Shown: piece after piece, positions 46,832 through 59,385 of the stretch
Layout: each line of letters starts with the position of its first letter
Numbering within the stretch: position 1 is the first letter of the stretch
Assembly: GCF_000003195.3 (NCBI RefSeq)
Contig: NC_012874.2
Span: forward strand, 1,829,001-1,893,000
Source of the DNA: Sorghum bicolor
Taxonomy: Eukaryota > Streptophyta > Magnoliopsida > Poales > Poaceae
Direction of reading: 5' to 3'
DNA length: 64,000 nt
The notes under the pieces: model-generated
Database searches by the model: none
The model's input: only the letters and a program-made list of their open reading frames with translations
Told to the model about the DNA's origin: nothing
Position numbers and translations under genes: made by a program

Positions 46832-47837
46832 GATAAACTATTTTACTTTATTAACTATTGATATTTAAAATAGTGTACAGAATGAAATACAAGGTTGTCA
46901 TTATCAAATTCATTATGATAAATGTTTAACATATAAGTCATTCGAATAAAGATATATCACATTTTGTGTAGATATTACTAGTCAAGGTTGAAAACGAGTT
47001 TAACTAGAACAATCCTTAGATGGACTTATATTTTCAATAGGAAAAAGTACACACATACTCCTATTGTAGTTTATATGTATGCGTTTATTCATATGGGTGA
47101 GTGTCTTCGTTTGTGTTGTGATCCTAAAAATAATGAGGGTACCCATGAAAATTCCAAAGAGAAAAAATATTAAACTGTGGACCTCAGTTACAGCTTGCAA
47201 CAAGACTAAAGATCATATAATTAATACTTACGATTTGGTTAGTCGACCTAATTAATAGGTAAATAGTATAGTGGACCTGCATGACTTTTATCAAGTGATG
47301 ATACAGTAGGCCCACCCTCATAATCGAGCGGCAACTTGCAACTTATGCTCACATTGCATTGGAAGAGAACGCAAATGTGCCCTGTAGTCCAGCCACATCT
47401 CTACATAAATTAATACTGTGGATGAAACTGATCACTCCTGTTACCAATTATTAAATATTACCTCCCACGGCACATCAGGATCACAACTCGGTACCCACGT
47501 CATATTTTTCTTGTATATAGTATATGGATCACAACAGAATCGATCGGTATCTCATCGGTCAATCACTCTTAATGAGTATGCTTGCTAGCATGTACTACTT
47601 CAGTTTTATAAATATATTTTATTTAAAACCTATTTAATTAGATGGACTAATGCTCGTGGGCTAGCTTATGGCAAAAAATTAATTAGCTAGATACTAGTAA
47701 TTATTGTTGTGAAATGACATATTCACCAACATACACCTTTTCGAGAGATGATCTCATCTGTTGATTCTAGAGATTAGGTTATGATTAGCAGTTACATATG
47801 TCACCTGCTAAGAGACATGTCCTTTGGCAACTAACTA
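46832..47837. other. Intergenic, distal MYB upstream region
   Basis: AT-rich, no gene or clear repeat seen. Confidence 0.4.
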
Positions 47838-48082
47838 CTTCCTCCGTCCCAGAGAAGAAGATGTTATAAGATGCGTGCAGGTTAATAAACCTTTTCAATT
47901 GATTAGGTTTGTAGAAAACATTTATATTTCTAAATAAGTTTATTATATAAAAGTATATTCAACGATCTATTTAATGATACTAATTATATATTATAAAGTT
48001 TAATATTATTATATATAATTGTTGAAAGTAAAAAAATGATTTTTTTAAAGTGAAAACGTCTTTTATTTTGGGACAAAGGGAG
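47838..48082. mobile_element. Stowaway MITE, 245 bp
   Basis: CTTCCTCCGTCCCAGAG at the left and GGGACAAAGGGAG at the right are inverted Stowaway ends flanked by TA (47836-47837, 48083-48084). Confidence 0.85.
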
Positions 48083-48574
48083 TACGTGGTGAACGGTTGC
48101 CTACCTTTTCAATACACCTTTTCACATGCATAAATACCTTTATGAGGCAAATGAAACAACAATTTTTCTGGTCATTTGTCCATTTTACATTTTACCTTTT
48201 ACTTTAACATGTTATGAACATTTTGCTCCAAAGAACAAGGCAAAGAAGAACAATACCCTACTAGTTCTATTCACTGTACTTCACCGCGTTGGTGGCGTTC
48301 GTCATGGCCCGTTTCCGCTACCATGGTCCCAATGGACAACATCGCAGCGCCTTTGATGTAATAACTTCTGCAAAACAAGCTTTTCACATGATATAAGTTA
48401 TCAGTCAAAGATAACTAGATTTTGTTTCGCTAAAATTTAGCTTATGCTAATGCTTATGCTAAAATGATGTGAGAAAAATATTATTCGTTCGCTAAAAAAT
48501 ACTACTGAAGTAGTGCAGTAGAACAGACCTTAGCATATGTTTGATATTGAGATAAAAAAGGATGCGATAGACCC

Positions 48575-49500
48575 AACCTTTTTTTTTAAAAGGTCCGGTT
48601 ACCCGGCCATATATTGATAAGAGGGGGTAAGAGTTTTACAGCATAGGCGCGAGAGGCGCAGCCCACAGCAGCAGACTGCTACCGGGGAAAAAATACAATT
48701 AGCTATATTCTCCCAAAGTTGTGGCCAACAAAGAGGGATCTAAGAGCTTTTCCACCAGTATTAGCCCATAAGAAGGCTTCTTCGCTGATTGGCCAAAGAC
48801 CTGTTCCGCCGTGCAAGTCTTGTTGTTGAAGACAGCAGCATTTCGCCAATTCCAGATGCACCATAGCGTGAGGATGACCAGTGTGTGGCCCTTTTTGCTC
48901 CCGCGATCAATCATCACTAGGAACCAATCTTCGACGTCTCTTGTTTCGCCCCACTGAACCGGTTGTAGATTGTTGCAGTTACTCCAGGTAGCTACCCGGT
49001 CCCATACAGTCCGGGAGAAGGGGCAGTCGATGAATAGGTGTGTGATAGTCTCCAAGTTCCGAACGCATAAGCCACAGAAATAATTGTTTTCCAAGCCGCG
49101 CACCTGCAGTCTTGCCGCTGTCCATAGGCGATCCTGTAATAGTAGCCAGAGAAAAAATTTGCATTTTGGAGGTGCCCATGCCTTCCATATCAGCCTAGGA
49201 AAATTGGAGAGTATGCAGCCGCTGAATTGGATGTTATATGCAGATTTTGCAGTATACTTCCCGGAAGGGTCGAGCTTCCAACAAATTTGATCTTCCTCAG
49301 GGGTGTCCAGATTAAGTTCCAAGGATTGCAACACATTCCAGAGCCCAAAGAATTCAGCGAGAAGGTCATTGTTCAGACTGTAGGCGATGTCTTTGATCCA
49401 TTTGCCATTCTGTATAGCATCATGCACTGTTCTGTTCTTCCTTCTGCTATGACCGTACAGCAGCGGGAAACGGAGCAGCAGAGGTCGACCATGTTTTTGA
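48575..49500 (-). mobile_element. 5'-truncated non-LTR retrotransposon (LINE)
   Basis: A T-run near 48580 marks the poly(A) end, preceded (minus strand) by LINE-like 3' sequence and a coding remnant. The 5' boundary is not precise; no target duplication was found. Confidence 0.7.
48699..49427 (-). pseudogene. LINE ORF2 C-terminus with zf-RVT domain
   Basis: The 242-residue frame reads DQICWKLDPSGKYTAKSAY, IWKAWAPPKCKFFLWLLLQ, then CGLCVRNLETITHLFIDCPF and a tail with LWCIWNWRNAAVFN. This is the zinc-binding reverse-transcriptase (zf-RVT) end of plant LINEs, with C-x2-C..H-x4-C spacing visible. The reverse-transcriptase and endonuclease parts are absent. Confidence 0.85.
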
Positions 49501-49528
49501 GGTTATGTTGAATCCACTTCTAGTTTGA

Positions 49529-49560
49529 CTAGTAGGAAACGCGCGCCCCTGCGCGCGACC
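49529..49560 (-). mobile_element. Helitron-type 3' terminus, inverted
   Basis: On the minus strand a GC-rich hairpin CGCGCGCAGGGGCGCGCG is followed by TTTCCTACTAG and host T. This is the standard Helitron 3' end. The element would extend rightward; its 5' end was not found. Confidence 0.65.
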
Positions 49561-50465
49561 AATAAGGGTCTGATGAAATTTTCCCGAAAGTAATGTAGAT
49601 GTGATAGGTGTGGATATACTTGTACACATTTCTCTACATATAAAATTATCATTATTCACAGAGATTAGTATACACGATAATTATAGTCAGGCAAGCAGTG
49701 GGCGCGAGACTGCATGAATGGAACAAAACAAAATAAAAATGTGAGGACAACAGAGACTGAAATTTTGCCACACTCGTTGTTGATTCGTGCCTGTTGCACG
49801 CCGCTTGCTGCTACATAGTGGCCATGGCCATTGCCCTGAGCAGTTCACTACTTCACTCCTTGTGCCACTAGCTAGTGCTCTGTCTCATATGAGCTTCAAT
49901 TAGGTTTGGTCTGGTTACATCAATTTGAAAAAAACAGACTCAACCCAAATCTTAGAGGAATATACCCTAGCATGATGAACTCAACTCGAATCGTCTCTCA
50001 ACCAAATACCTCTAAAAATGGATTTGCCCTCAACCAAATACCTCTAAACATGGATTCGACCTCAACCAATAAATACCTCTAAAAATGGATTGGATCCCAC
50101 TCAACCCAATTGATCTCAAGAACAAATTAAAACATACTCCTGCCTTATATCTTGAGACAGAGGGCGTGTGTAGCTACTGTATTACTATAAAGCCCTTGGG
50201 CCTTGCCAACCGGACAGCGGTACTCGTGCAGAGGCGGTAGCCAATAGCCATGGTCATCCACAGTACTTTGTGCACTGCTGGTAGCCAATCCCCATGCCCT
50301 GCCCGGCAGTGTGCTCTTAGTTTGTGGGAGGCTGGGTCTCCACGTCGTCACACACGCGGAATGAGTTCCCTTGATTGGGCAGCCCGTCGCTAGCTCCTCT
50401 CCGAGCAGTATTTATTACAGTACTATATATATATATCATGCAGCTACCATCAACCCCATATTCCC
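49561..50465. other. Intergenic or Helitron interior, no gene seen
   Basis: Contains a triple variant repeat CCTCTAAAAATGGATT.. / CTCAACCAAATACCTC at 49990-50100. No protein recognised. Confidence 0.35.
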
Positions 50466-50468
50466 TAA

Positions 50469-50712
50469 GGTCTTGTTTAGTTCCCTAAAAATTTTTGCAA
50501 AATTTTTCAAATTTCCCGTCACATCGAATCTTTAGACGTATGCATGAAGTATTAAATATAGATAAAAATAAAAACTAATTGCACAGTTTGATCGAAATTG
50601 ACGAGACGAATCTTTTGAGCCTAGTTAGTCTATAATTGGACAATATTTATCAAATACAAACGAAAGTGCTACTATTCATATTTTGCAAAATTTTTTAGAA
50701 GTAAACAAGGCC
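50469..50712. mobile_element. Tourist-like MITE
   Basis: GGTCTTGTTTAGTTCCC after TAA at the left and AGTAAACAAGGCC at the right, with CGAGACGAATCTTTTGAGCC inside. Confidence 0.75.
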
Positions 50713-50879
50713 CTATATATCCCACGTGCCCGTTTAATAGGGGTTTACTACTGTGATGAAAGGTCTTTTTCATGCGGCGTGATGCACGCCTCCTGATCCG
50801 GCCGTGTAGCTGTCTTCTTCTTCAGACATCTATTATTAGCTAAGTGTAAATGGGTCAAACCACGTACATGGGCTAAGTG

Positions 50880-51260
50880 TAGATGTTTACTGTAGCTATG
50901 TGTACATATGTTAGGCTTCATTTTGGCATGGCTTCACTTCATCACTGGAACCGTTTTTTTGGACTTGAGCTCCATAACTAGCTTTATCGGTGGAGTTAGA
51001 GTCGTTTTGATAAATCATTTGGCAAAACAGCTCCACATATAGAGTTTTTTAAAATATGCTCTCACACGATGCCATATAGAATGAGTTGAAGCCATGGGAA
51101 GCCATTACTTTTGACTCTTTCCCACCCTAAAGCTCTACGAAAGCACGTTTTTAGGGGTTTCAACGATGAAGTCGCCGATTTATTTTATCTTATTTGACAG
51201 AAAAAAACGGTTCCAAATAATTCCTGAAGCCGCTGTAGAAACTCCGTCAAACTGACCTTA
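50880..51260. repeat. Inverted-repeat element, unclassified
   Basis: TTGGCATGGCTTCACTTCAT and GGAACCGTTTTTTTGGACTTG on the left find partners in ACGGTTCC and GAAGCC further right (51225-51250). A foldback-like non-coding element. Confidence 0.35.
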
Positions 51261-51636
51261 TATTCCCTCCTAATCCGAGCTTCCAGATCGAGTATATATA
51301 ACCGTGTACTTCCAGGTCGTTAGCTCTTCCCACGACGTACGACTTGTCGTCACAGACACAGTGATTAGTCGTGATCAATCTTGGGTGTCAATGCGTGCTT
51401 AATTGTTTGTGCATCAATTCCGTGGACCAATGCGACGACAGAAAAGGACTCGCGGCTTAAATATTGCAAATTGCAATACGGCTATACGTAGTATATACTG
51501 CAACCTAATAAGTGTGTTCTATGTGAAGAATGAGCTTCCAAACTTTGACCATGAATTTTTATGATTTGCATGCACTACAAACCATACTCGTCGGTGCTCC
51601 CCCATCCCCAACCCCGTCCTCTCTATCACCGTCCAT

Positions 51637-51882
51637 AAGAGCAAGGTCAATAATAGAACCAAGTGCTTGACTATAAGCCAAATAATTAGAGCTAAGTTGT
51701 CTCTAAAATATCTTCTCTTTTCCGTTCCTTCTCACAACACTTGCTATTTGGATCCACTACTACCTATGCATTCGTGCCCAGTTTAGTGCTTAGCCAAGCT
51801 ATCATCTCTCTCCTCTCTTCTCGATCTCCTCCACATCAGCATTAGCTTGGTTATAAGCCCATTATTATACCTGCTCTAAGAT
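51637..51882. mobile_element. MITE with AGAGCAAGGTCAATAAT ends
   Basis: AGAGCAAGGTCAATAATAG at the left and TTATTATACCTGCTCT at the right are inverted ends. The same family appears at about 59873-60070. Confidence 0.6.
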
Positions 51883-52435
51883 CCACAGTCGACGGAGCTA
51901 GCCCATTGCATGATGAATGAGTCGTCCTAGGCCAAGGCGCCCACGACGAGAAGGAACCAGAGTAGTCGGTAACACTCTGAAGTAACCTACGGCTGATAAT
52001 GTTGACCGATACTACCACTTCCACTCCAAATAGGAATGACAATGGATACCTGTTGCTCGAAACCTCTGATGGGGTTTTACCCCATTAAGATATGGACGTG
52101 GGGACTAATTTACGTACCTATGGTTACGTTAATGGAACGAAAAAAATCTAGACCCATTGAGTTCGTGGTACAGTTATGGTTATGCTATACCTAAACCCAT
52201 AAAACTATAGGTATGTATATACCGATATGCAACTATAATTTTAGTGTTCTCTCCTAACCTAATGTATTCCAAAACATGGTCGGACTTGCACACTTAGTGC
52301 CATATAAGAAAGGGCAGCATATATATCATTTTTCTATTGTGTTTTGTTACATATTTGTTGTTATATTATTTTCTCATATGTTCAGAGTTTAATACATGTG
52401 GGTATCCGCTACCCCCATATATAGGCATGGTTAGA

Positions 52436-52790
52436 GCATCTCCAAAGGTTTTGCATTTGAGGTTTGCATTTGAGTAATTTGCCAAAAAGTTTCAAAAGAG
52501 GTATCCAACGGTTTTGCATTTGGAGTTTGCAATTTGGGCAACTTGGCAAATGAGGGAGCAAACTTGGCAAAAATGTCAAGCTGTGGACGGCTTTGCAAAC
52601 CCGATCGTGCGAGCAAAGTCACGCGCGAGGAAAGCGCGCGCGCCTGGAGACCTTCTATTTTTATTCTTTGCCAAGTCCAAATGTCAATTCCTTTGGAGAT
52701 GATCTATTTTTATCCTTTGCATTTTGTTACAGAAGTTTGCAAACAACAACAAATGCCAAGTTAATTTGCCAAAGCCTTTGTAGATCTCTT
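52436..52790. mobile_element. MITE of the GCATCTCCAAC family
   Basis: AGAGCATCTCCAAAGGTTTTG at the left, CAAAGCCTTTGTAGATCTCT at the right; the GC-rich core with GCGCGCGCGCC and the TTTGGCAAA motifs match the element at 34064-34488 in inverted orientation. Confidence 0.6.
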
Positions 52791-52924
52791 ATGGGCATAA
52801 AATTGCACTCGTACATAGACATGAGTTTCTTCATGAGTGCAAAATTTTTTAATAGGTATATAGATATGGATGGAAGATACCCACTGAGCACAAACTTATT
52901 GCCATCACTAACTCCAAAAGGTAA

Positions 52925-53475
52925 GTCTTGTTTCTCTTCTCCATGTGTCAATGTTATCCTAAACGCTAAATGGAAATAGTCGGTCACCCTTTGTTTAGCA
53001 CTTAAATGGTTTAGACCGTGTTTAAACGGATTAAAACGGTCTAAACGGCTTTACACAATATTACAAAAATATACATATTTTTAATGTAAAATCAATTATT
53101 CTAGCATTTATACATATTTATACAACTAAAAAATCAATTATTTTAGTATGTACATATATTTATGCATGTTAATTAGAAGAATCAAATACACATAAATATG
53201 CATGTAACAACTCAACTGTACATATTTGTAAATTGAATTATACAAATTATTGATGTAAAATTCAACTAGATTTACCTGGTGTTTGCCTAATTGTTTATCC
53301 CATTTAATATTGTTTATAACCGTTATGTTTAGACCTTTTTTTCATTTTTTGACCGTCTAAACAGTCAATCGTTTAATTTTCTGTTTACTTCCTAAACAAA
53401 ATAGTTTACCGTCGTTTACCGTTTAGCAGCGTTTAATCGATCTTTTAGGCTATTTAGGCGAACACCGCCATTTAT
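52925..53475. repeat. AT-rich element with AAACGG/CCGTTTA motifs
   Basis: AAACGGATTAAAACGGTCTAA at the left and TTTACCGTCGTTTACCGTTT at the right face each other around an AT-rich centre. Likely a hAT-like relic; boundaries approximate. Confidence 0.35.
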
Positions 53476-53639
53476 TGTGGTTGTATACTCAAATAAACTA
53501 AATTCTATATTATCTTGTCGGATGAAGGACAACACGAAATTTTGACACATATTTTGACAAGGGAAGTATATTTGTTTAACTATTCAAGCATGATAGGGAA
53601 ACTCATTTACTTAACTGTCAAAATTTATGTTCATGTCAT

Positions 53640-53910
53640 CTTCATGGGCCAGAAATATAATAGAACTAAGAGGATTCCCCACGCGTTGCCGCGGATACAA
53701 AGGAAGAATATAGATAGGTTATAATGTGTATTGCTTAGTTGGATAGTTTGTATGTTTATAGAAATAGGTGACTTGATAACGTGAACATTACAATTGCATG
53801 AGCTAGTGGATATTAATTGTGTGCGATAATAGATTGCTTAGTTAGATAGCTTGCATGTTAAGAGAAATAGATAGTAGGATTTTGCTTTATTAGAGAATAA
53901 TATTCTGAAC
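53640..53910. repeat. Possible Helitron relic with internal duplication
   Basis: CCACGCGTTGCCGCGG forms a hairpin like inverted Helitron 3' ends, and ATTGCTTAGTTGGATAG is repeated about 95 bases later as ATTGCTTAGTTAGATAG. The terminal CTAG is not preserved. Confidence 0.35.
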
Positions 53911-54047
53911 CTGACGGTCGAGAATTTCCAGTAGGTTAAACAAAAACTTTCATAATATATAACTAAGATATTTTATAAGATAATTTATTGTGAGTAAATA
54001 ATCTTAACTGAAGTTAAAATCTTTTGAGCTAAGGCTATTATGTTATT

Positions 54048-54404
54048 GGCCAGTCTCAGTGGCCCGTTTCAATGCACTGTTTCCAAAATAAATCCGCTGA
54101 CAGGGCATCAATGAAACGAATAATGAAACAACCTTCACAATGCATGAGTTTCACCTTAACGTTTCCTAGGCTAGGCAAAGTATTTAATTACTTCAAAATG
54201 ATTGGATCACATGCAAGATGGTGAAATGATTTAGTTTTCAGTGGGGATTTCATCTCGTTTCACCGCGTGGGAAACAACGCCCGCGGGGTTTCACCATGGT
54301 GAAACTACTTTCTTCTCTCTTCTCTTCGTTTCATGCAAAAAGTGCAATTTTACTGACATGACGCTCGCATGACATTTTGGTGAAACCCCTATTGAGACTG
54401 GCCC
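54048..54404. mobile_element. MITE with GGCCAGTCTCA ends, 357 bp
   Basis: GGCCAGTCTCAGTGGCCCG at the left and TGAAACCCCTATTGAGACT then GGCC at the right are inverted ends, with TATT on both outer sides. The interior repeats GTTTCA/TGAAAC motifs. Confidence 0.75.
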
Positions 54405-55310
54405 TATTGTACAGAGAGTATATAGCATATGAGGCCACACTGCTACGTACTCCATAATGAGGCCACACTGCTACGTACTCCATAATTAGGGGCAGACTAT
54501 TGAATGAGGAAAAAGGAGTCTCATACTCCGCATTTAAGCCTGTGTCGTCGACTGTCGACCCATACTCCATTAGTGATAGGTCCATATACAATCGAGACTT
54601 GACCCATCAGTCATGTCTAAAAGCAACTCGATTCTGATAAAAAAAATACCCTCTAATAGCTTCTTTAAGTGATTATCTAAACGTAGTTATCCTCTTCTCT
54701 GAACTTCTCATTAACCAAAGATAGATAGTGAAAATAGCGCTTCAGAAAAGTTGTTGGAGAATGAAAATATATATAAAGCAAATTTCATACAAATGATTCT
54801 TCAAATAATAATTTAGAGAGTTGATTTTAGATAGACTCTTAGAGATGCTCTAAGACCTTATTTGGATGCTCATATATCCAACTCAAGTCTTGTTTGGATG
54901 TCCATATGTATCATTAATCCATGTATATAGATTGGTATGAAATTTGAATTAAATTACACTCTCACTCACCCTACACACATGTATTGAGATGAGACTAGAT
55001 ACGGACATCTTCTAAGCATGTGTAGCTTCATCGTTTAAGTAGACATGACTCGGTGCCAAAAGCCCTAAACTCTCCTGGTTAGCAACACTACTATAGTTGT
55101 CCCTCGTTGAAGCGGTTATCAGCTGGACCGATCAATTTCGATCATGTTTATTTCTGACTTTTGCAGTGTTGATTTCCTTCGTTCCATTCTATAGCGATGC
55201 CAACATTAAAAGGTTTCATTGCTGTATAAAACTTTGTGTGCCTAAAGTTTTAGGCATATTGCATAGGAAGCGTAGTAAATAATATACTTTCATCTGGCAA
55301 AGAGTGTCAT
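54405..55310. other. Intergenic, no gene seen
   Basis: A 33-base exact duplication (ATGAGGCCACACTGCTACGT.. repeated) lies at about 54428-54485. No gene. Confidence 0.4.
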
Positions 55311-55314
55311 TACT

Positions 55315-55455
55315 GTTTTGTCCTAAGTGAAACGATATTAAGTTTGACCAAGTTTGTCAATTGACGTTATAAATGTTGATAATTTTCTCTATAAATTTAG
55401 TTGGACTTAAAAGATTTATAACAAAACAAAAAAAAATCACTTTTTGCGGAACAGA
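55315..55455. mobile_element. Stowaway-like relic
   Basis: TTGACCAAGTTTGTC and TAAATTTAGTTGGACTT wording with TTTTTGCGGAACAGAGG at the right, as in degraded Stowaway elements; the left end is lost. Confidence 0.4.
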
Positions 55456-55641
55456 GGTAAGAGAACCAAGTGACATGTTCGATGATTAATTAATAGAGGT
55501 GTTGATGTGTTTGTTAAAGGTGAGGCATATATATTGGCTCATCAACTTAGGACAATTTTGGAGGGCTCCAGTTCTTTTAAAAAGGGCTTCGGCTCTAGCT
55601 CCTCTTGTAGAGTAGTTTCTCTCGTGGGTTAAAACCATATT

Positions 55642-57153
55642 TTTTTTCGAGAACACGACTTGGCGTGTATATATTTCATTAAGAAGAAGTAAGACTGCCG
55701 AAAAAACAGCTTACACAACATGATGGAAAAACCCAAAGCGCAGCCCACGAACCACAAAGAAAGTGGTTTAGAACAACAAACACGAAAGAAAGAAAACAAA
55801 GAGGGGAGAGGACCCTCCACAACAACCTGACCAACTGGACCTGCAAAGAAAAATACAACGCAAAAGACTTGGTGGCAAAGCATCCACCAAGAAGAGAAAC
55901 ACGGCGACAAAGCATTTACCAGGCCAACATGACAAAACATCCGCAAAGCAGGGGGTATCATGCACACGGCGGAACCCAAGCGACGACGGCAGCAAAGCAT
56001 CCGCCACGGCCAACACAGCAAAGCATCCGCAGTCAGGGGGGCATCACGTGCACGGCGGAACCCAAACGACAACGGCGGCAAAGCATACGCGAGGACCAAC
56101 ACAGCAGAGCAACTGCAGGCAGGGGGCAACACGCACACGGCGGAGCCCAAGCGATGACTGCGGCAACACCAGACATCCGAACTAGGCAGTCCAAAGCGAG
56201 AAAAACTGAAGCACACGTAGGCACGACACAGGTAGCAACTCCAGCGAGAGCAGACGACGGATGGTGGCCAACAACGAAGCCTCCAAGGAGGATATGACAT
56301 CAACAACGCCAACAACGCTGAGAAGGGCACAAGGACTTTCGTCCTAGAACCAACATCAACGACCCACGATGAACTGCTCCTTCAACTACGCCTCCAGGAA
56401 GGTGGATGACGCAGCTGCGCCATCGTCGCCGGCTCAAAGCTAAATCCGGGCAAGGTTTTCACACAAGAGCTTGTTCGATCCCGGCCGCTAGGCTTCAAAG
56501 GCCCTGGCCACTGTTCTCGGAGTCGCTGAACACCGAACGACAGTGCAACAGCCATGACCCAGTAGGCAGACCCACTGGCTGCCGCCCTCCACAAAGACGA
56601 GCCGGACGCAGGCAAGCGAGTGGAGTAGGCACAACGTGCAGCTCCCCCCGCTCTCACCACCGCCAGACCTGCTGTGGTGGTGGTCTAGTCGCCACCGCCG
56701 GGTTCGGCAGCCGGAGAAGCACCACCGGCGCCGCCACACCCGCTGTGGGGTAGGGGGAGGCCGGATCTTCGCCCCAGCAGCCGGCCAGTGAACCGAAGAC
56801 AGAGCCCGCGGCAATGCCCGCCGACGCAGCAGATCCAGGGAGTGGGAGGCCGGATTCGGCCATGGGAGGCCCGGATCCGCCCCTCCAGCCGCTCCGCTCG
56901 CCCGAGAACCAAGGTCGAGGAGTTGAGGTGGAGGGGAGGAGGTGGAGGAGAGGAGGTGGGAGGAGGAGGGAGGAGACACGGACGGAGGGACGCCACGGGC
57001 CGCCGCCGCCGCCACACGTCGGAGGGCAGCGACGGCGGCCGGAGGACAGCCGGAGGGAGAGGCCTACGGCGGCGGCGCGGTTGTTCCTCGAGTCGCCGAA
57101 GGGGGCGCCCGGGGAGAGGCACTGCCCTTGTTCCCGCAGACCGGAGCGAGACC
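55642..57153 (-). mobile_element. Retroposon of 1.5 kb with 16-bp target duplication
   Basis: A T-run at the left end (poly(A) on the minus strand) and GGGTTAAAACCATATT on both sides (55626-55641, 57154-57169) prove target-primed insertion. The minus-strand 3' end CTTCTTAATGAAATATATAC followed by GTGTTCTCGAAAAA is the usual tail of grass L1 LINEs. The 5' half (about 56400-57150) is very GC-rich; frames there are low-complexity Pro/Arg/Gly and not recognised. No reverse transcriptase is present, so it is an internally deleted or composite non-autonomous LINE. Confidence 0.8.
55951..56165. repeat. Tandem repeat, about 85 bp x 2.5
   Basis: Units start at GGGGG near 55951, 56036 and 56122 and share CACACGGCGGAACCCAAGCG and CCAACACAGCA. 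Lies within the retroposon at 55642-57153. Confidence 0.75.
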
Positions 57154-57170
57154 GGGTTAAAACCATATTG

Positions 57171-57984
57171 AAAACCATTTTGCAAAAGACGACTCTAGTG
57201 GTAGTTTAGTTACAACTTATGCCAAATTTACGAGGAAGGTTTAGGAGAAACCATGTTTCTATGCTCCGGCTCCTCAATAAAAAATGGCTAAGTTTCCTCT
57301 GAACTGCTTGCTGAAGCCGTTTTAGCACCCACCATAGTCATGGCTTTGTGACAGGAGCCGGAAAGAAGCTAGAGCTGACGGCCAAACGGCCTTAGAATTT
57401 GCCGATGAATGGTATGTACCTTGTGTTTTGTTTTGTTTATGTGAACCGATTATTATTTTTCGATGAGCTTTATTTGTATATATAATAGTATAATAAAGTT
57501 CCCGATTGATTGATGCACTAAAAGGGGATCGATACTAAAAGTCGTGATGTGGTCGGCTAGCCACAACACAAATTGGCATGTCCTTCTGAGTTAGCGGCGG
57601 TGAACTAGGGATGGATTAAGGAAGACAGCGACTGGGGGTCAATGGTCCCCTGCTACTGCTAGTGCTAGCTGCAGGCCGTCAACAACAACAACACAGGTCT
57701 CTGCTAATAAAAACCATTGGTCCATTCCTGATCTGATAGCTAATAAGGTCACTCCACAGTCCACACACTCCACACCGGCATCTGATATCTTTCTCTTTCC
57801 TCTCCTTATATTGCCTAGCTACTTGCTCATAATTAGCTCTCTCTACATATATGGACCATTCCACTTCACTCCACCAGCAGCATGCAGCAGCTTGATCCCT
57901 CACACATGTAGGATACTATAGATATTTGATCTTAGTATAGCATCAAGAGGGGTTAGCTAGGAACCATAACAGCCCCCTGGGCAG
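57171..57984. other. Intergenic, no gene seen
   Basis: No gene recognised. Confidence 0.4.
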
Positions 57985-58487
57985 TAGGGGTGGCCAAAAT
58001 ATCCGATATCCAATCCTCGAACCCAAAGTACCACAAGCTAAAATACTCGATTATAGTTTCGGATGGTAACTGTAAAAGCCCGAGTTTAATTCCGGTAGTG
58101 TTCTCTGGTACCCAAATATCTCAAATATTTGCTCTTCTATTCCAAATATGAAGACATTAAGTGGTTCATTTGCAGTGTAAATATATCTACTATCTTGTAT
58201 GGCTCAATATAGATCTAGTATGATAGCTTGATAATTGATTTCTTGTTAATTGATGTGAAGATATGAAGTGATTTGAAAGATTGTTGTTTATTGCATGAAA
58301 ATGAGGCTGGAATTTTGTCAAAATTGATAGTTTGTTAATTTCAAGTATATCGAATAAAGCCCGAACACGAATTATCGTGTGCCTAAACTTTCATGTAGTA
58401 CTTTTCTGGGTCCAAAATCGGATAGCAATTTCTAATACCTGAATTCCTGCGCTGAAACTTTCGGGTTAACCGAATGCCTGCCCCCTA
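57985..58487. mobile_element. hAT-type MITE, 503 bp
   Basis: Begins TAGGGGTGGCCAAAATATCC and ends CGAATGCCTGCCCCCTA, typical hAT termini, with an imperfect 8-bp duplication (CTGGGCAG / CCTGGCAA). Confidence 0.65.
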
Positions 58488-58609
58488 CCTGGCAATCATC
58501 TCCCCCTCTAGGGTACTCTCTAGCCCTCACCACATCGACGACATGGCGGTTTGTCCCACTGATCCCATCTAGCTGCAGACTGACACCTACATGCACAATT
58601 GGCTATATG

Positions 58610-58790
58610 GTACTATCGCAAACGACAATCTTGACCTCGCCATGGAATCGGATCAAGATTCCTTGGGTGGCCATTGAGATTGTTTTTTGAAATGCATCAC
58701 GTGGTAGTGTTGCCAACGACAATCTTGACCTCGCCATGGAACCAGATCAAGATTCCTTAGGTGTCCATCAAGATTTTTCTTTTTTGAAAT
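58610..58790. repeat. Tandem direct duplication, about 90-100 bp
   Basis: AACGACAATCTTGACCTCGC followed by CATGGAA and GATCAAGATTCCTT occurs at about 58620 and again at about 58716. Confidence 0.8.
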
Positions 58791-59385
58791 GCATCAAGTG
58801 TGTGATTACCATATTTGAAATTTCTTGACGAAACCTTTTAGAATATGTCATAAAGATATAGAGTCTATTCGCTTTAGCTTATCTACCGAATTTGTCAGCC
58901 ATTTAGCAGTATTTTTTTCTCTCATAACAAAAAGAGTATTTAGATAGTGTTAAATTTCAAGAAACCAGAAAGTGACCAAGAAACTAATAAAGTGTAAAGT
59001 ATATAAACATTTGTTTTTTTCCTTCCACATTGTCATGTGGTATGGTATTGAAGCAGGCCCGTCCCTGGTGCGACTGCAAAGGGCCTCCAATGGGCACGTG
59101 TACAAGCAACGCCCAAAAATGATTTTTGCATCTGTTGGGCATCCTGGTCTCCTCCCCGTCCTCATCGTGCGTCTCCGTTCTTAGTGGGCTAGCATGGGCC
59201 CCTTGTTGGGTTGAGGGCTGTGGATGAATTTTGCGGCCCAGAGTGGAAATCCAATGAAGGACAATTGGGTTTGCTTGATTCACATTCAAATTGGAACGGA
59301 GTTTCAAGCCTCCGAGTTTTGGATGTGATTTAGCGGAACATTTTAAAGAGCACATACAAATGCTTATCACCGGTTTCCATCCATA
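58791..59385. other. Intergenic, no gene seen
   Basis: Includes a small fragment of the GCTTGTTCGCTT MITE near 58865. No gene. Confidence 0.35.

Noticed and set aside
55951..56165. CRISPR-like spaced repeats
   Set aside because: Units are contiguous 85-bp tandem repeats in a plant retroposon without spacers.
56382..57209. Several overlapping frames on both strands in a GC-rich block
   Set aside because: Low-complexity Arg/Pro/Gly content within a retroposon; none has a recognisable domain.
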